A program made the position numbers and the translations under genes. A DNA stretch of 64,000 bases from contig NZ_AP028461.1 of assembly GCF_033097365.1 (NCBI RefSeq), positions 186,001-250,000 on the forward strand, in the 5' to 3' direction. Positions 26,945 to 34,975 of this stretch are shown one piece after another; within the stretch, counting starts at the first letter, position 1, and every line of letters begins with the position of its first letter. The stretch comes from Actinoplanes sichuanensis (GTDB lineage Bacteria > Actinomycetota > Actinomycetes > Mycobacteriales > Micromonosporaceae). The notes below the pieces were generated by a model that saw only the letters and a list, made by a program, of their open reading frames with translations, did not search any database and was not told the DNA's origin.

Positions 26945-27322
26945 TTATGCGGCGACCGTGTGGGCGGATGCGAGTTCCGGGAATCGATCCTCCCAGCGGC
27001 GCCGGAGTTGTGGCGGCAACCAGAGGGTGGGCCAGATCCGAATCAGTGATTCGCCATCGATCCAGGTGCACAGATCATCGATGGTGGCGGCCTCGCTTAG
27101 CACCACCTTGTACATGCCGGCCAGGCGGGCGGGGCGGCTCAGGTCGTAGTCGGCGCGGCCGGACCAGTCGAGATGGGCAGGTAGGGCAATCACGCCACGG
27201 GTCGGACCTTTCAACGTGGCGAGCGTGTCCGCCACGACATACGGCTTTCGATCACCATACGGAAGGTAGCCCGCAGGCGGCCGGGCCGTACCCGTATCCG
27301 CGTGCTCGGAAGACTCGGCCAT
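26945..27322 (-). CDS. Small partner of the AbiEii-type protein, putative antitoxin
   Basis: A 125-residue soluble protein. It contains GYLPYGDRKPYVVADTLATL, HLDWSGRADYDL, and a C-terminal IWPTLWLPPQLRRRWEDRFPEL. I recall similar small proteins directly upstream of AbiEii-like genes in other actinomycetes, but I cannot name a domain. It has no recognisable helix-turn-helix. Its stop is 2 nt before the nucleotidyltransferase start, so the two are almost certainly co-translated. The role of antitoxin or substrate adaptor is inferred only from this arrangement. Confidence 0.65.
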   Translation of the reverse strand: MAESSEHADTGTARPPAGYLPYGDRKPYVVADTLATLKGPTRGVIALPAHLDWSGRADYDLSRPARLAGMYKVVLSEAATIDDLCTWIDGESLIRIWPTLWLPPQLRRRWEDRFPELASAHTVAA

Positions 27323-27482
27323 GGTCCCAGCGTACTGCTTAGCTGCGGCGACAACGGCGGGTGAGGTGGTGTCCGACGCTGATCAGGCAGAGGGCCTTCG
27401 CGGCCGGTATTCGGCGCTCTGAGCGGGCGCGGGGAAGCCGGGCAGCACTTACGATGGGCGTCGATTCGCGGGAGGCGCAAGG

Positions 27483-30400
27483 GTGAGTGCTGAGGTGTTC
27501 CGACGGCCGCCACGTCAGGCGGGGCCTCCGCCACCGGGTGCGGAGATGCTGCTCGAATCGCGGGATTACCTGCGGTTTCTGGCGCAGCAGCGGACCGCTC
27601 TGCTGTGGCGGCATCCGGAACCGGAGGCGCTCGCGTCGGTGGCCGGCTCGCCCCGGATGTGGGAGCGGCGGGCCACCGACGACGACTTCGCCGAGATCCG
27701 GGTGGCCGTCGACGGGCATCGGCTGCCGGCCGGCCTGGTCGTTCCGCAGAGTGTGCCGGTCGCCGCCGGGCCGCTGCCCGGACTGCCGGTCGCGGTGCGG
27801 CTGCGGGAGTTCCGCCGGGTGCTGCTGCGTGGCGATCGGGAACCGGTCACCGGCCTGACCCGCGCCCTGCTTGGTCAGCTCGCCACCCTGCACGCTCCGG
27901 ACGAGCTGCGGATCGCGGTGGTCGCCGCGCCCGAGCGCCGGGCCGGCTGGGACTGGGTGCTGTGGCTCCCGCACACCCACACCGGTCCGGCCGGCGGACG
28001 TCTCGTCTTCGACACCATGACCGAACTCGATCAGGCCCTCGCGGCCGAGGCCGCGCCCCTGGTGGTGGTCCTCGACGGCGCCGAACGGCCCGCCGAGATC
28101 CCGGCGACCATGACGGTGGTCGAGCTCTCCGGTCCGCCGACGGAGGATCAGAATCCGAGGTGGTACGAGGACTCGCGCGCACTGCTGCGACTCGACGTGA
28201 CCCGGTCGTCGCTCACTGTCGACACCGGTCTCTGGGTCACCGCGCTGGGCCGCCCGGACACCCTGACCACGATGCAGGCCGAGCAGACGGCCCAGCAGAT
28301 CGCCCTGAACCGGCTGGCACCGTCCGCCGAGTCGGCCGCCGACCGGCCGCCGGCGGCCCCGGACCTGCTCGCCGACGACGAGCCGCCGACCTTCCGCGCC
28401 GACCCGCCCACGTTCTTCGACGATCCGCCGCGCGACACGCTCCCGGAGCCGGTCCCGCTTCCGGAGCCGGTCCCGCTTTCGGACCCGGTGCCCGACCCAC
28501 CGGTCGAGCCGATCCCCGCGCCACCCCGCCGGGTGCTCCGCAACGAACTGTCCGACCTCCTCGGCTTCGACGACCTGACCACCCTCGACCCGTCCGCGGC
28601 CCGGAAGAACCACTCCGGAACCCGGATCCCGTTCGGGGCCGGCCCGGACGGCGACATCGTCGAACTCGACCTGGACACGATGGGCCCGCATGGCCTGATC
28701 GTCGGCGCCACCGGCTCCGGCAAGACCGAACTGCTGCGCACCATCGTCACCACCCTGGCCGTCACCCACCGGCCGGACGATGTCAACCTGGTCCTGGTCG
28801 ACTACCGCGGCGGTGCCGCCTTCACCTCCTTCGAACGGCTGCCGCACGTCGGCGCCCTGGTGGGGGACGACGAGGAGCCGTCCGCGGTCGCCCGGCTGCG
28901 TGACGCCCTCGACGGTGAGCTGGCCCGCCGGCAGAGGGCCGTGGACGACGGTGTGACCCTGCCCCGGCTCCTGGTGATCTGCGACGAGTTCACCGAACTG
29001 ATCTCCCACAAACCCGACATCCTCGACCTGTTCGCCCGGATCGGCCGGACCGGGGCGGCGCTCGGCGTACATCTGCTGCTGGCCACCCAGCGCCTGGAGG
29101 AGGGCAGCCTGCGCGGCCTCGACGCCCACCTGTCGTACCGGATCGCCCTGCGCACCTTCTCGGCCGTCGAGAGCCGCATCGCGCTCGGCGTCCCGGACGC
29201 CTACGAGCTGCCGAATCTGCCGGGAACCGGCCTGCTGAAGGCCGGTGACGGCCCGCCGACGCCGTTCCGCGCCACCTACGTCTCCGGCCCGGCCGTCGAG
29301 GAGGACAGCGACGGCTACCGGCTGCCGCTCGTCGTCGACGTGGTCGTCGACCGGCTCGCCGGTGACGGCGAACCGGCCCACCAGGTGTGGCTGCCGCCGC
29401 TGACCGACCCGCCGGCCCTCGGCGACCTGCTCGGTGACCTGCGGGTCGTCGACGGCCACGGCCTGGCCGCCACCGACTGGACCGCCGGCCCCCGGCTGAC
29501 CGTGCCGCTCGGCGTCGTCGACCTGCCGTTCGAGCAGCGCCGCGACCCGTTCGTCCTGGAGGTCGGCAACCTGGCCGTCGCCGGTGGCCCGCAATCCGGC
29601 AAGAGCACCCTGCTGCGCACCCTGGTCGGCGCGCTCGCGCTCACCCACACCCCACGTGAGGTGCGGTTCTTCTGCCTCGACTTCGGCGGCGGGGGACTGC
29701 GCTCCTTCGAGGGGCTGCCGCACCTGTCCGGGGTCGCCGCCCGCGCCGACCGCGACACCGTGCGCCGGGTGGTCCTCGAGGTCACGGCACTGGTCGACGA
29801 ACGGTCCGCGGCGGACCCCGACGACGAGTACGGCGACGTGTTCCTGATCGTCGACGGCTGGGCGACGCTGCGCCGGGAGTTCGACGAGCTGGAACAGACC
29901 ATCGTCGAGGTGGCCCTGCGCGGCCCCGGCGTCGGCGTGCACGTGGTCGTCGCCGCCAACCGGTGGAGTGAGTTGCACCCGGCCATGCAACCGCTGTTCG
30001 GTACCCGGCTGGAGCTGCGCCTCGACGACGCGGGCGAATCGGTGATCGACCGGCGTACCGCCGCCGAGGTCCCGCCCTGGTCGCCCGGCCGCGGTGTGAC
30101 GCCCGACCGGCAGCACTTCCTCACCGCGCTCCCGCGTATCGACGGACCCGCTGACGTCGACGACATCACCGACGGCGTCACCGACCTCACCGGCCGGATC
30201 AAGGCCGCCTGGCCCGACGAACCGGCACCCCCGGTACGGCTGCTGCCGGCCCTGATCCCGGCCGGTGACCTGGCCGGCGTGCCGGGCCTGCCGATCGGCC
30301 TGAACGAGGCGAACCTGGCCCCGATCGCGCTCGACCCGATCACCGACCGGCACCTGGTGATCTTCGGCGACGGGGAGTGCGGCAAGACGAACCTGCTGCG

Positions 30401-30983
30401 CCTGATCGCCCGCGCCGTCGTCGCCACCCACTCGCTGGCCGAGGCCCGGCTGGTGCTCGTCGACTACCGCCGTGGCCTGCGCGGCGCCATCGACGGCGAG
30501 CACCTGCTCGTGCACGCCACCACCAGCCAGCACCTGGCCGACAACATCGAGTCGATCCACGCCGCCATGTCCCGGCGGCTGCCCGGCCCCGACGTCACCG
30601 CCGAACAACTGCGCAACCGCAGCTGGTGGAGTGGCCCCGAGCTGTACATCCTGGTCGACGACTACGACCTGGTCGCGGCCGGTGGCGTCAACCCGCTGGG
30701 CCGGCTGGCCGAGCTGCTGCCTTACGCGCACGACATCGGACTGCATCTGATCATCGCGCGGCGGGCCGGTGGTGCCGGGCGGGCCATGTACGAGCCGCTG
30801 CTGCACCGGCTCCGCGAGCTCGCCGTACCCGCGCTGATCATGTCCGGCGACCGCGACGAGGGCAGGCTCTTCGGCAGCGTACGGCCCGGGCCGCAACCAC
30901 CCGGCCGGGGCTATCTGGTGCGCGGTGGCGACGACGTCACCCTGGTTCAGACGGCCTGGAGCGACCCGGACGTCATGGCATAG
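27483..30983 (+). CDS. Orphan EccC-like FtsK/SpoIIIE ATPase lacking the membrane segment
   Basis: A 1166-residue protein with three tandem FtsK/SpoIIIE ATPase domains, as in the type VII secretion ATPase EccC: P-loops GATGSGKTE (near residue 408), GGPQSGKST (near 701) and GDGECGKTN (near 962), each with Walker B blocks such as RLLVICDEF. The N-terminus keeps the EccC hallmarks RRPPR and SRDYLRFL, but these are only about 20 residues apart. The two transmembrane helices that normally separate them are missing, and no hydrophobic stretch is seen. A Pro-rich linker lies at ~290-350. GTG 27483 follows GGGAGG. No WXG100, EccB, EccD, EccE or mycosin gene is in the window, so its partners are unknown. 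Confidence 0.82.
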   Translation: MSAEVFRRPPRQAGPPPPGAEMLLESRDYLRFLAQQRTALLWRHPEPEALASVAGSPRMWERRATDDDFAEIRVAVDGHRLPAGLVVPQSVPVAAGPLPGLPVAVRLREFRRVLLRGDREPVTGLTRALLGQLATLHAPDELRIAVVAAPERRAGWDWVLWLPHTHTGPAGGRLVFDTMTELDQALAAEAAPLVVVLDGAERPAEIPATMTVVELSGPPTEDQNPRWYEDSRALLRLDVTRSSLTVDTGLWVTALGRPDTLTTMQAEQTAQQIALNRLAPSAESAADRPPAAPDLLADDEPPTFRADPPTFFDDPPRDTLPEPVPLPEPVPLSDPVPDPPVEPIPAPPRRVLRNELSDLLGFDDLTTLDPSAARKNHSGTRIPFGAGPDGDIVELDLDTMGPHGLIVGATGSGKTELLRTIVTTLAVTHRPDDVNLVLVDYRGGAAFTSFERLPHVGALVGDDEEPSAVARLRDALDGELARRQRAVDDGVTLPRLLVICDEFTELISHKPDILDLFARIGRTGAALGVHLLLATQRLEEGSLRGLDAHLSYRIALRTFSAVESRIALGVPDAYELPNLPGTGLLKAGDGPPTPFRATYVSGPAVEEDSDGYRLPLVVDVVVDRLAGDGEPAHQVWLPPLTDPPALGDLLGDLRVVDGHGLAATDWTAGPRLTVPLGVVDLPFEQRRDPFVLEVGNLAVAGGPQSGKSTLLRTLVGALALTHTPREVRFFCLDFGGGGLRSFEGLPHLSGVAARADRDTVRRVVLEVTALVDERSAADPDDEYGDVFLIVDGWATLRREFDELEQTIVEVALRGPGVGVHVVVAANRWSELHPAMQPLFGTRLELRLDDAGESVIDRRTAAEVPPWSPGRGVTPDRQHFLTALPRIDGPADVDDITDGVTDLTGRIKAAWPDEPAPPVRLLPALIPAGDLAGVPGLPIGLNEANLAPIALDPITDRHLVIFGDGECGKTNLLRLIARAVVATHSLAEARLVLVDYRRGLRGAIDGEHLLVHATTSQHLADNIESIHAAMSRRLPGPDVTAEQLRNRSWWSGPELYILVDDYDLVAAGGVNPLGRLAELLPYAHDIGLHLIIARRAGGAGRAMYEPLLHRLRELAVPALIMSGDRDEGRLFGSVRPGPQPPGRGYLVRGGDDVTLVQTAWSDPDVMA

Positions 30984-31056
30984 CGCGACTGGAATCGATC
31001 AAAGAAGCGCGCTCCGGTAGCGCAAACCGCGATGCATGTGGTTCGATTTGCAGTGA

Positions 31057-31092
31057 AAGGCCGGGCATCTTCCCCCGTGGATGCCCGGCCTT
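31057..31092 (+). terminator. Terminator hairpin after the EccC-like gene
   Basis: A perfect 13-bp stem AAGGCCGGGCATC / GATGCCCGGCCTT with a 10-nt loop, located 73 nt after the EccC-like stop codon. Confidence 0.85.
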
Positions 31093-31336
31093 CGCATTGC
31101 CCGGAGACACGACCCGCTTCGACGGGAAACGCACCCCGCCGTGGCGGTAGCCGCCCAGCGTGTCGGCCGGCTCCAGGCTCAACGCGTCGTCCGGGTCGCC
31201 GGGTCAAGATCGACCGCCCGGTCCCGGATCTTCTGCAGCGCCTCGCTCACCGGTGCCGCCGTCCGTTTCTCCGGCCACCTACCGGTCTTGTTCGTCACAA
31301 ACCGTCACCAAGCCCGGCCGTATCCGGATCAGCGGC

Positions 31337-31365
31337 TGGATGCAGGTGAGGGTCACTCGTATAGT
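31337..31365 (+). promoter_or_regulatory. Promoter of the LCP gene, probably leaderless
   Basis: A -10 TATAGT (31360-31365) is 17 bp from a weak -35 TGGATG (31337-31342). The ATG of the LCP gene is at 31373, seven bases after the -10, so transcription should begin at or next to the start codon. No Shine-Dalgarno sequence is present, which supports a leaderless message. Confidence 0.6.
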
Positions 31366-31372
31366 CCTCGCC

Positions 31373-32440
31373 ATGTCAAACCCGCCGCCCTTCGACGCGG
31401 AGACCGAGAAGATCCAGCTACCGGAGCCGGAGCAGGCGCCCGAGCAGGCCCCGGCCAAGCACAAGAAGCCGAGCAAGCGCATCCGATATGTGCTGATCGG
31501 CCTGCTGGTGCTCGTGCTGATCGGCGCTGGCGGCACCGTCGCCGGAGGCTTCTACCTCCGGTCGGTGGAGAAGGGCATCGAGCGCGTCGACGCCTTCGAC
31601 GGCGTCCCGGAGCAGGAGCGCCCGCAGAAGGCGGTCACCGAGGCCCGCAACATCCTGCTGCTCGGCAGTGACTCCCGCGACCCGGAGAACACCGGCGGCT
31701 CCCGCAGCGACACGATCATCCTCGCCCACCTGCCCGCCGACCGGTCCAGCGCGCAGCTCATCTCGATCCCCCGGGACACCTGGGTGACCGTGCCGAAGAG
31801 CAGGGACGGCAAGCACGGCGGCACCGAAGCGAAGATCAACGCGGCGTACGCGTGGGGCGGCGTCCCGCTCGTCGTGCAGACCGTGGAGAAGTACACCGGT
31901 GTCCGCGTCGACAACGTGGCGATCATCGACTTCGCCGGTTTCGAGCAGATCGTCGACGCGGTCGGCGGTGTCGACATCGTGGTGCAGGAGGAGTTCACCT
32001 CGATCCACGAGCCGTACCGTAAGTTCCTGCCGGGTGTGCGACACATGGACGGCGCGATGGCCCTCGACTACGCCCGCCAGCGTAAGCAGTTCGCCGACGG
32101 TGACTTCACCCGCATCCGCCACCAGCAGCAGGTGATCAAGGCGGTCCTGAACAAGGCGGTCACCGCCGGCACCCTCACCAACCCGGCGAAACTCACCGAC
32201 CTGCTGGAGGCCACCGCCGACGCCGTCTCGGTCGACAAGACCCTGTCGATCTTCGACACGGCCACCGAGATGAGCGGCCTGCGCAGCGGCGACCTCAGCT
32301 TCCTGACCGACCCCACGATCGGCACCGGCAAGGTCGGCAACGAGAGCGTCGTCTTCCCCGACGAGCAGACCGGCCAGGAGCTGTACGGCGCGGTCAAGAG
32401 CGATGACGTCGAGGGGATCCTGCGGGCCGCCGGCGAGTGA
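31373..32440 (+). CDS. LytR-CpsA-Psr (LCP) family cell-wall ligase
   Basis: A 355-residue type II membrane protein. A Pro/Glu/Lys-rich cytoplasmic tail (1-38) is followed by one transmembrane segment (about 39-61, VLIGLLVLVLIGAGGTVAGG) and an extracellular LCP domain. Family motifs: NILLLGSDSRD, RSDTIILAHLP, SAQLISIPRDTWV, KINAAYAWGG, VGGVDIVV, and LDYARQR. LCP enzymes transfer undecaprenyl-linked glycopolymers onto peptidoglycan (for example arabinogalactan or teichoic-type polymers). The ATG is chosen from the -10 spacing described above. A hairpin overlaps the stop codon. Confidence 0.9.
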   Translation: MSNPPPFDAETEKIQLPEPEQAPEQAPAKHKKPSKRIRYVLIGLLVLVLIGAGGTVAGGFYLRSVEKGIERVDAFDGVPEQERPQKAVTEARNILLLGSDSRDPENTGGSRSDTIILAHLPADRSSAQLISIPRDTWVTVPKSRDGKHGGTEAKINAAYAWGGVPLVVQTVEKYTGVRVDNVAIIDFAGFEQIVDAVGGVDIVVQEEFTSIHEPYRKFLPGVRHMDGAMALDYARQRKQFADGDFTRIRHQQQVIKAVLNKAVTAGTLTNPAKLTDLLEATADAVSVDKTLSIFDTATEMSGLRSGDLSFLTDPTIGTGKVGNESVVFPDEQTGQELYGAVKSDDVEGILRAAGE

Positions 32441-32451
32441 GCCGGCGGCCC
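32424..32451 (+). terminator. Terminator hairpin overlapping the LCP stop codon
   Basis: A perfect 11-bp stem (32424-32434 with 32441-32451); the 6-nt loop GAGTGA contains the stop codon of the LCP gene. It lies before the convergent gene ending at 32468. Confidence 0.65.
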
Positions 32452-32467
32452 TCCGCAGAGAGAAAGA

Positions 32468-32950
32468 TCAGGAGCGGGCGGCGGTCCGGCGCGCGTCGGC
32501 CACCTGAAGGGCGAGCTGCCCGGCGAACTCCACCGCACCGATCCGGACCGCCAGCGCCCGGGTCGGATGCGGATGGCCGTTGCGGGTGAGTCGGGCCAGC
32601 CAGCGTTTCTCCAGCTGGCGGCGCCCCACCACGGCCGCCACGGTCAACCCCAGCATGGCCAGCCCGAGCGCCGCCTTCCGCTTGTCGAACGGTGCCGGCT
32701 CGTCCTCGGCGATCGGCTGCGGCTCGGACACCGGGAACGGCCGATCCGCGACGACGAGTTCGAACTCGTCCTCCTTCTCCTTCTCTTTCGGTGTGACGAC
32801 CCAGCCGACCGCGCCCACGGCGGCGACCGTCCCGAGCCGGGCCAGGCGGCGCTTGGCCGGGGACAGTTCCCGCGCGGCGATCCAGGTGCTGCTGAGCGCT
32901 GCTTGCAGGGCGGCGAGCGCCACAGCGCGCCCGTAGGAGACAGAAGCCAT
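32468..32950 (-). CDS. Hypothetical membrane protein
   Basis: A 160-residue protein starting at ATG 32950. Two hydrophobic stretches are visible: near residues 40-53 (LGTVAAVGAVGWVV) and 102-115 (AALGLAMLGLTVAAVV), separated by a charged segment KEKEKEDEFELVV. The C-terminal ~45 residues are basic, then mildly hydrophobic (RIGAVEFAGQLALQV). No family is recognised. The next gene upstream on the same strand is 41 bp away, so the two may be co-transcribed. Function unknown. Confidence 0.7.
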   Translation of the reverse strand: MASVSYGRAVALAALQAALSSTWIAARELSPAKRRLARLGTVAAVGAVGWVVTPKEKEKEDEFELVVADRPFPVSEPQPIAEDEPAPFDKRKAALGLAMLGLTVAAVVGRRQLEKRWLARLTRNGHPHPTRALAVRIGAVEFAGQLALQVADARRTAARS

Positions 32951-32991
32951 GGCGAAAACCGTAGCCGCGCCGGGCAACAGGACCGGCCCGG

Positions 32992-34326
32992 TCACAGGTT
33001 CGCGCTGTTGAGCGTCGCGATCAGGGTCGGCTTGTTGCGGTGGGTGTGCCGCAACTCGGCCAGGTAGTCGGGGAAGCCGGCGCTGCCCGCCCGGTCGTGC
33101 AGGACCTTCAGCTCGGTCGCCAGGCGCGCTGCGGCCGCGTACCCCTTTTTGGTCTTGTTGTCGATCTCTGCTTCCACCTGCCGTTCGAAGACCGGAATCG
33201 CCTCCGCCGGATGGGTTTCCGCACGCTCCACCGCCAGCCGCCACATGATGCCCGCGCTGCACCGATGACCGGTCCCGGCAGCCCACGCGCCGTCCGCGTC
33301 GCCGGCGGCGTGAAGGATCTCCACCAGCGGGTCAGCCGCATGACCGCCCGCCTTCGCCCGCTCGCGCAGGAACACGTCGGCGCGGTCGGAGGTCTCGGCG
33401 AGTGTCCCGGCGCGCTCGGCGGCGTCCAGCAACGCCCGATGGCTCTCCGGCCGGGGCCAACCGGTGAACAGCTTCCACCGGAGGTCGGCCGCCTCGCCGA
33501 ACTCCGCGGTCTCGGTGAGAACGTCGGCGAGCAACTCGTCGATGCGCCGGTCCGGGCGGTCGGCCTCGGCCAGCCCACGCCGCAGCCAGACGATCGCCTC
33601 CTCGGCCCGGCCGGCGGCCCGCAGCGTCGCGCCGATCTGCACATACCGGTACGCCAGCGGCAGTTCCTCCGCGTACAGGGCGACCAGCGCGTCGGGGTCC
33701 TTCGCGATCTCCTTGAGGTACTCCTCGCGCAGGTGTCGGGCCGTCCGGCCGTCCTCGCCGGTGAGCTGAGCCAGCCTGTCGCGATAGGCCTCCAGCCCCC
33801 GCGCGCCGAGAGCGTCGGCGAAGGCACCGATCGGCAGATCCGGCCAGCCCGGCCCGGCGACCTGGAAGTCGATCAGCCAGGTCGCCAATCTCACCGGATC
33901 GGGTGGCGCCGCCCGGCAGACGGCCGCGTAACCGGACACCGCCCGGCGCAGCACGTCGCCGATGCTGCCGGACGAGTCGTCGGCGTGCTCGGTGGTCCGG
34001 GTGATGTTCTGGATCGCCGCCAGGAACAGCGGGCCGATCTCGGCCGGATGTGAACCCACCACCGAATCCAGGCCGTCGAGCACCTCGGCGGCCTTGCGTG
34101 CGTACTCGAAACCGCGTCCGTACGGCAGGAACCCCCGGGCTCGCAGGCCGCCGACCAGACGTCGCAGCTCCTTCACATCCGGTTTGCCGTGCGTGGCCGC
34201 ACGCAACGACAACCGCCGATGCAGCGCGGGGTCGTCGGCGGACAGCTCCAGCACCAGATCCACCAGCGCGGACCGGTCGACGGACTCCAGATAGGAGCGC
34301 AGGTCGGCGTTCTTCGACGAGGCCAT
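32992..34326 (-). CDS. Helical-repeat protein, DUF6880-like
   Basis: A 444-residue soluble protein, nearly all helical. It begins SKNADLRSYLESVDRSALVDLVLELSADD, and the repeat-like middle part (AGRAEEAIVWLRRGLAEAD, AEFGEAADLRWKLF) resembles TPRs. The ending YAAAARLATELKVLHDRAG is similar to the C-terminal half of SWIM zinc-finger proteins, but no Cys/His SWIM motif is present. I associate it with the DUF6880 group, with moderate certainty. No catalytic motif is evident; a scaffolding role is a guess. ATG 34326 is the natural start. Confidence 0.7.
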   Translation of the reverse strand: MASSKNADLRSYLESVDRSALVDLVLELSADDPALHRRLSLRAATHGKPDVKELRRLVGGLRARGFLPYGRGFEYARKAAEVLDGLDSVVGSHPAEIGPLFLAAIQNITRTTEHADDSSGSIGDVLRRAVSGYAAVCRAAPPDPVRLATWLIDFQVAGPGWPDLPIGAFADALGARGLEAYRDRLAQLTGEDGRTARHLREEYLKEIAKDPDALVALYAEELPLAYRYVQIGATLRAAGRAEEAIVWLRRGLAEADRPDRRIDELLADVLTETAEFGEAADLRWKLFTGWPRPESHRALLDAAERAGTLAETSDRADVFLRERAKAGGHAADPLVEILHAAGDADGAWAAGTGHRCSAGIMWRLAVERAETHPAEAIPVFERQVEAEIDNKTKKGYAAAARLATELKVLHDRAGSAGFPDYLAELRHTHRNKPTLIATLNSANL

Positions 34327-34347
34327 GCCCCTATCTGATCAGGCCGG

Positions 34348-34752
34348 TCAGGCGGCCCGGGCGACCAGGGTGCTGATCCGCGACGCCACCTCGTCGGTGA
34401 GTTCGGTGATCGCGAAGTACGTCGCCCACATGTCGCCGTCGTCGAGGCGGGCCTCGTCGCTGAAGCCGAGCATCGCGTAGCGGGACTTGAACTTGGCGGC
34501 GGGCTGGAAGAAACAGACCACCTTTCCGTCGCGGGCGTACGCGGGCATCCCGTACCACAGTTTGGCGGTCAGCCCGGGCGCCGCCTCGCGGATCAGGGTG
34601 TGCACCCGCTCGCCCACTTCCCGATCGGTCCCGGTCATCTCGGCGATCTTCGCGAGGACCTCGGACTCCTTGGCACCGTTCTTCAGCTCCTTCGCGCGCT
34701 CCTTCATCGCGCCGCGCTCGGCTGCGGTGAACCCCTCGTACGTCGTGGTCAT
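34348..34752 (-). CDS. DUF1801 (YdhG-like) protein
   Basis: A 134-residue cytoplasmic protein. The motif LTAKLWYGMPAYARDGKVVCFFQPAAKFKSRYAMLGFS is the conserved core of DUF1801/YdhG-type proteins, which share a small alpha+beta fold of unknown biochemical role. The N-terminal ~50 residues are charged and helical (EVLAKIAEMTGTDREVGERV). ATG 34752 is chosen because GGAGGG lies just upstream; the open frame extends further but without a ribosome site. It is divergent from the STAND regulator. Confidence 0.82.
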   Translation of the reverse strand: MTTTYEGFTAAERGAMKERAKELKNGAKESEVLAKIAEMTGTDREVGERVHTLIREAAPGLTAKLWYGMPAYARDGKVVCFFQPAAKFKSRYAMLGFSDEARLDDGDMWATYFAITELTDEVASRISTLVARAA

Positions 34753-34962
34753 GATCTTTTCCCTCCGGGTCGGAATGCTGAGCCGGTGCCGGGCGCCGGC
34801 AACGGCGACGGTCGGGAGCAGAGCCGCCGTCCCTCCCTTTGCTGCGCCCATCGGAGCACCCGGCGGTTCGGTCCCGCGCCGCCCGTGGGACACCGTGGGA
34901 CAAAGATCATCCCCTTGACCAGCACGGATGTACGGGCGAACGAGCACCGTGGGACGGGACGG

Positions 34963-34968
34963 TACGGT
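34963..34968 (+). promoter_or_regulatory. Candidate -10 of the STAND regulator gene
   Basis: TACGGT ends 7 nt before GTG 34976, the spacing of a leaderless actinobacterial promoter. No convincing -35 is seen. It supports the choice of GTG 34976 over ATG 34928. Confidence 0.4.
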
Positions 34969-34975
34969 GTTGCTC

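Larger units (their letters stand above)
30984..31372. other. Intergenic region between EccC-like and LCP genes
   Basis: These 389 bp contain a strong terminator (31057-31092) and a promoter directly before the LCP gene. Short open frames on the minus strand exist (for example a 23-codon frame ending near 31183) but have no supporting evidence. I see no gene. Confidence 0.5.

Noticed and set aside
27339..30896. Very long open frame antisense to the EccC-like gene
   Set aside because: Its low-complexity Arg/Gly/Val/Gln-rich translation is the usual mirror image of a high-GC coding strand. The + strand has clear triple P-loop ATPase motifs.
30947..31207. Minus-strand open frames in the EccC-LCP intergenic region
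   Set aside because: No ribosome site, no domain, and they cross a perfect terminator hairpin.
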